Positions 50,930 to 53,186 of a DNA stretch of 53,186 nucleotides are shown here, in pieces (positions within the stretch are counted from its first letter, which is position 1; every line of letters starts with the position of its first letter). The stretch is from Symbiodinium natans. Its lineage: Eukaryota; Sar; Dinophyceae; Suessiales; Symbiodiniaceae. The DNA lies in the NCBI GenBank assembly GCA_905221605.1, contig CAJNDS010001236.1:739652-792837 (forward strand). Direction: 5' to 3'. The notes under the pieces were generated by a model. That model made no database searches, had not been told where the DNA came from, and worked only from the letters and a program-made list of their open reading frames with translations. A program made the translations under genes and the position numbers.

Positions 50930-51374
50930 TTAAGTGTTGAAGTCACGCTGAGGGAGTAGGACCTTGAAGCCCACATGATATTTGTCGAATTGCTGTAGAA
51001 AGCGTTCCCGCCCCTTCAAGTCCGAACCTCCAAGCATTGGAGGCTGCACGGCTTTGCCTTCATCGGGCTTATGGAGCATTTCGAGCTTTCCGTGTGCCTC
51101 TTCCATGCAACACGGCTGCCACATGTCTGAGAGAGACAAAAAAAGCGCCACAAGCCTGAAAGCTTTCAAATCTGGGACCTGAACCCAGAACCCCGAACCG
51201 CCCAAACCCAAACCCTTGACAGTCCCACTGGAAGGGATAGATTCGGGTTTCTCCCATGTCTTTTTCACTTAGGAAGTTCAGGGCTAAGGCTTGAACGGGT
51301 GACAAACGCAGCAGAAGCTGGCTAAGGCAATGTTTGGTGGGAAGTGCTTGCCCATCGAGCTTCTGTGGCCGCAT
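50930..51374 (-). CDS. Candidate two-exon gene, unknown function
   Basis: Two adjacent coding-like frames on the minus strand. The first opens at an ATG at 51374 (MRPQKLDGQALP...) and reads well to about 51205 (YPFQWDCQ). The second reads from about 51182 (VPDLKAFRLVALFLSL) to a stop at 50930 and includes DMWQPCCMEEAHGK, GGSDLKGRERFLQQF and a KYHVGFKVLLPQRDFNT end. Between them lies a G/T-rich stretch of TTTGGG units ending GGGTTCAG, which looks like a short intron with a CAG acceptor; the frames differ by one, so a splice or a frameshift is needed. Exact junctions are not determined and no family is recognised. The alternative is a chance pair of open frames. Confidence 0.4.
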
Positions 51375-51379
51375 TTAGT

Positions 51380-52610
51380 TCCACACCCAGGAAGTTCACA
51401 GAGACGAGGGCTTACTTGCTTCGCGACTAGCTCGCCCACTAAGCTAGGCCTTGTGAGAAGCACGAAAGGTGCAGTATCCCACTGAAGAGCACTCTAACTT
51501 GAACCTCAGTCTGGCAGGGAGGGCCTGGGATCATGAGGAGTTCTCTCAGTGGCTCGCGCGGTGTCTGTGTATACATGTTTTTTGTTTAGCTGGTATGATA
51601 TGTACATCTATATCTAGATTATCTACTTAAGTGTATGTATACATATTTATATATGCATATCGTCTCTCTCTCTCTCTCTGTCATCCAAGGCTTTGCGAAA
51701 CCACTGCTGTTAAACCCTCTCACGGCACACAATCCTTCGACCTCACATTGGGGCCTCAAGTCTCCCTTGGTCTCCTAAGAACGAGCGAAAAAAACAAGGG
51801 GTTTAGGGTTTAGGGTTTAGGTGTGCCTCGCAGGTTTGTGAACATGCGAAAAGGCGTTGAGCACCAGGCGGGCGCTTGGTCCAACACCTTGACAAGAGAA
51901 GTATCAGGGCTTCGTGGCCTTTGTGGTTTTTTCAAGTCAAGCGCGTGGCCTGCGTGTAACAATTAGTGGTTTGCAGTAGGGTGTAGTGATTTCAGTTGTT
52001 GGCTAGGTGAAGACCCCTTAGAGTTGTAGGCTTTCGGTTCAGGATCCCATGCAGCTGGCGAATGCACTCAGCGGCCATGAGGCTGGATCCCGCGATGCGA
52101 AGTTGCTGTTTGTTTGTTGGGCATAGGGTTGGAGCTTTGACGTTCACAGGGCTGAAGGTTGACAAGGGTTCAGGAAAAGGGTGCGGCTTGGGGAGTGTAA
52201 AGCTTCAAGCAATTGCAGGATCCGGGCCTAACCCGGAGGTCCCCAATGAAAATCACAAGGCCAAACTCAGCCCTAAAGCCTCTTCAACCTCATATCCTCC
52301 ATCCTTCACGAATCTTCTCTCTCCTGTGCAACCTTGAAACCCCTCGAAACCCCTCAACCTTCTGAAGCTTTAAGGGTGTACGAATTCTTCTGCTTCTGGC
52401 GCTTGCCCGGCTTAGAAGCAGCCCAAGTCTAAATGACACCTGAGCCTGCCCGCTTACTTCCATACACCCACGAATGAAAGCTGAGCCTATAATTTTGGAA
52501 CACGTAAGTAAACCAATGATGCCATGGCGAGATTTCGCTGCAGTTCGTATGCCAACAAATCCCGAGCAATAACATCCCTCACCCAAAACCCTAACTCCGA
52601 CAGATACATG
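51380..52610. other. Unique DNA, weak ORFs
   Basis: Frames at 52062-52337 (plus, from ATG) and 52290-52643 (minus) overlap and carry motif-derived tails. No gene supported. Confidence 0.4.
51595..51680. repeat. AT-rich stretch ending in a TC microsatellite
   Basis: TATA/TGTA-rich DNA followed by nine TC units at about 51662-51680. Confidence 0.85.
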
Positions 52611-52629
52611 AGTTGCTGCATTGACGCAG

Positions 52630-52806
52630 GATCCGTACGACAACGCGGTTTACCAGGCGGCGTCCGAAATCTTCTGGCGCAATGCCTCTTGCCTGCTTTA
52701 TGAAGAGGGCAAAGCAGAAATCACGCATGCGCCTTCCGCACATTCCGCACATTCCGCACCCACAACACATGAAGGAATCATGGTTTCCGACATTTTTGGC
52801 ATATGA
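52630..52806 (+). CDS. Candidate 3'-terminal exon, unknown
   Basis: The open frame follows a plausible acceptor (GCATTGACGCAG) with no ATG, reads DPYDNAVYQAASEIFWRNAS, then CLLYEEGKAEITHA and three HSA/HSAP units, and ends at TGA after MVSDIFGI. Third codon positions in the first 16 codons are nearly all G or C (CCG TAC GAC AAC GCG), a bias expected of a real exon in this genome. The HSA triplet comes from CATTCCGCA in tandem. Upstream exons were not identified. Confidence 0.35.
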   Translation, partial: DPYDNAVYQAASEIFWRNASCLLYEEGKAEITHAPSAHSAHSAPTTHEGIMVSDIFGI

Positions 52807-52940
52807 TGGCCCAAGACCCTAAGACCCCAAGTTCCAAAGACCGCGTCACATCGAAAATTTTACGCACAGCCAAACCCTTAACTTCGCTTCGAGGGCTTCG
52901 AGGCTTTTGGGTTGGCGACTTGGGCGTCCAAAACACTACG

Positions 52941-53129
52941 TCATGAGTCCGACATCTGGAAATCCAAGTCGTTTTTGAAAATTGTTTCAAGATTTCTTCG
53001 GATCTCTTCATCTGCCTCGGCCCAAGCCTCAAAAAGCATGGAGCCTCCCCCCCGAAAAAATTCCCTAGAGTTGGTTTTGGGCTCAGGGTCCCTGAACCTG
53101 AAGCCCCCTGCCGGACTCTTAGCTGTCAT
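52941..53129 (-). CDS. Small ORF or first exon, 62 aa, unknown
   Basis: ATG at 53129 and TGA at 52941. The protein is charged and helical-looking in its second half (LFEAWAEADEEIRRNLETIF, then KNDLDFQMSDS), with a proline/arginine-rich start. The composition (Glu, Asp, Lys, Arg mixed with Leu and Ile) is more typical of real protein than most ORFs here. An overlapping frame continues downstream to about 52778, so this may be one exon of a spliced gene. It faces the candidate exon at 52630-52806 tail to tail. No family recognised. Confidence 0.35.
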   Translation of the reverse strand: MTAKSPAGGFRFRDPEPKTNSREFFRGGGSMLFEAWAEADEEIRRNLETIFKNDLDFQMSDS

Positions 53130-53186
53130 AAACTGTCCAGCCTCAGGGGCTCTGTCTTCGAATCATACTGCAAAACTTAGCTTTGG

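Noticed and set aside
1-53186. Dinoflagellate origin proved by a spliced-leader sequence
   Set aside because: I looked for the conserved leader core and did not find it; its absence from genomic DNA does not exclude dinoflagellates either.

Overview
This window looks like nuclear DNA of a unicellular eukaryote. It has no bacterial-style gene packing, ribosome-binding sites or operons. Low-complexity DNA covers much of it, and more than 30 short arrays of the plant-type telomere heptamer TTTAGGG/CCCTAAA (plus array-specific variants such as TTTAGGGG, GGGCTTTA, GCTTAGGG and CCCTCAAA) are scattered through it on both strands. A 100-base N run shows it is a scaffold. TTTAGGG telomeres occur in plants, green algae, dinoflagellates and other alveolates, and cryptophytes, among others. 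I see no tRNA, rRNA, dinoflagellate spliced-leader motif or recognisable marker gene, so I do not name a lineage.

One gene is clear: 23315-27673 (+), an intronless 1452-residue protein. It has an N-terminal membrane anchor, 11 near-identical 81-residue repeats (two N-glycosylation sequons each), and a C-terminal SGNH/PC-esterase-like domain with GDSHS, an FNVGQH block and a D..H motif. It is probably a type II Golgi or surface protein acting on acyl groups of glycans. A TTTAGGGG array lies directly before its ATG, and its stop codon lies in a CCCTAAACCC motif.

Elsewhere I list about 20 coding-like segments on both strands, often lacking an ATG or split between frames, as expected for exons of intron-containing genes. 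None belongs to a family I recognise with confidence. The best are 50930-51374 (-), 52630-52806 (+), 52941-53129 (-), 44334-44949 (-), 43132-43685 (-), 28359-28796 (-) and the 37479-38505 region. All are tentative, because random DNA of about 50% GC also yields such ORFs.

Layout: 0-9.6 kb holds telomere-like arrays, small foldback elements and weak coding-like segments. 9.6-11.9 kb is a nest of unusual tandem repeats (A-tract minisatellite, G/C-hairpin repeat, AT-rich island, A-tract minisatellite again). 12-23 kb is mixed unique sequence with candidate exons. 23.3-27.7 kb is the main gene. 30.0-35.6 kb is a composite repeat domain bounded by inverted ends and holding an AATTGAATT microsatellite, the gap, about 37 copies of a 55-bp satellite, and three copies of a pyrimidine-rich long repeat. 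35.6-47.7 kb is mixed. 47.8-48.6 kb is a G-rich mosaic with a CGCGTAGG cluster inside an inverted repeat. 48.6-53.2 kb has more candidate exons and MITE copies. At least three families of short inverted-repeat elements recur across the window.
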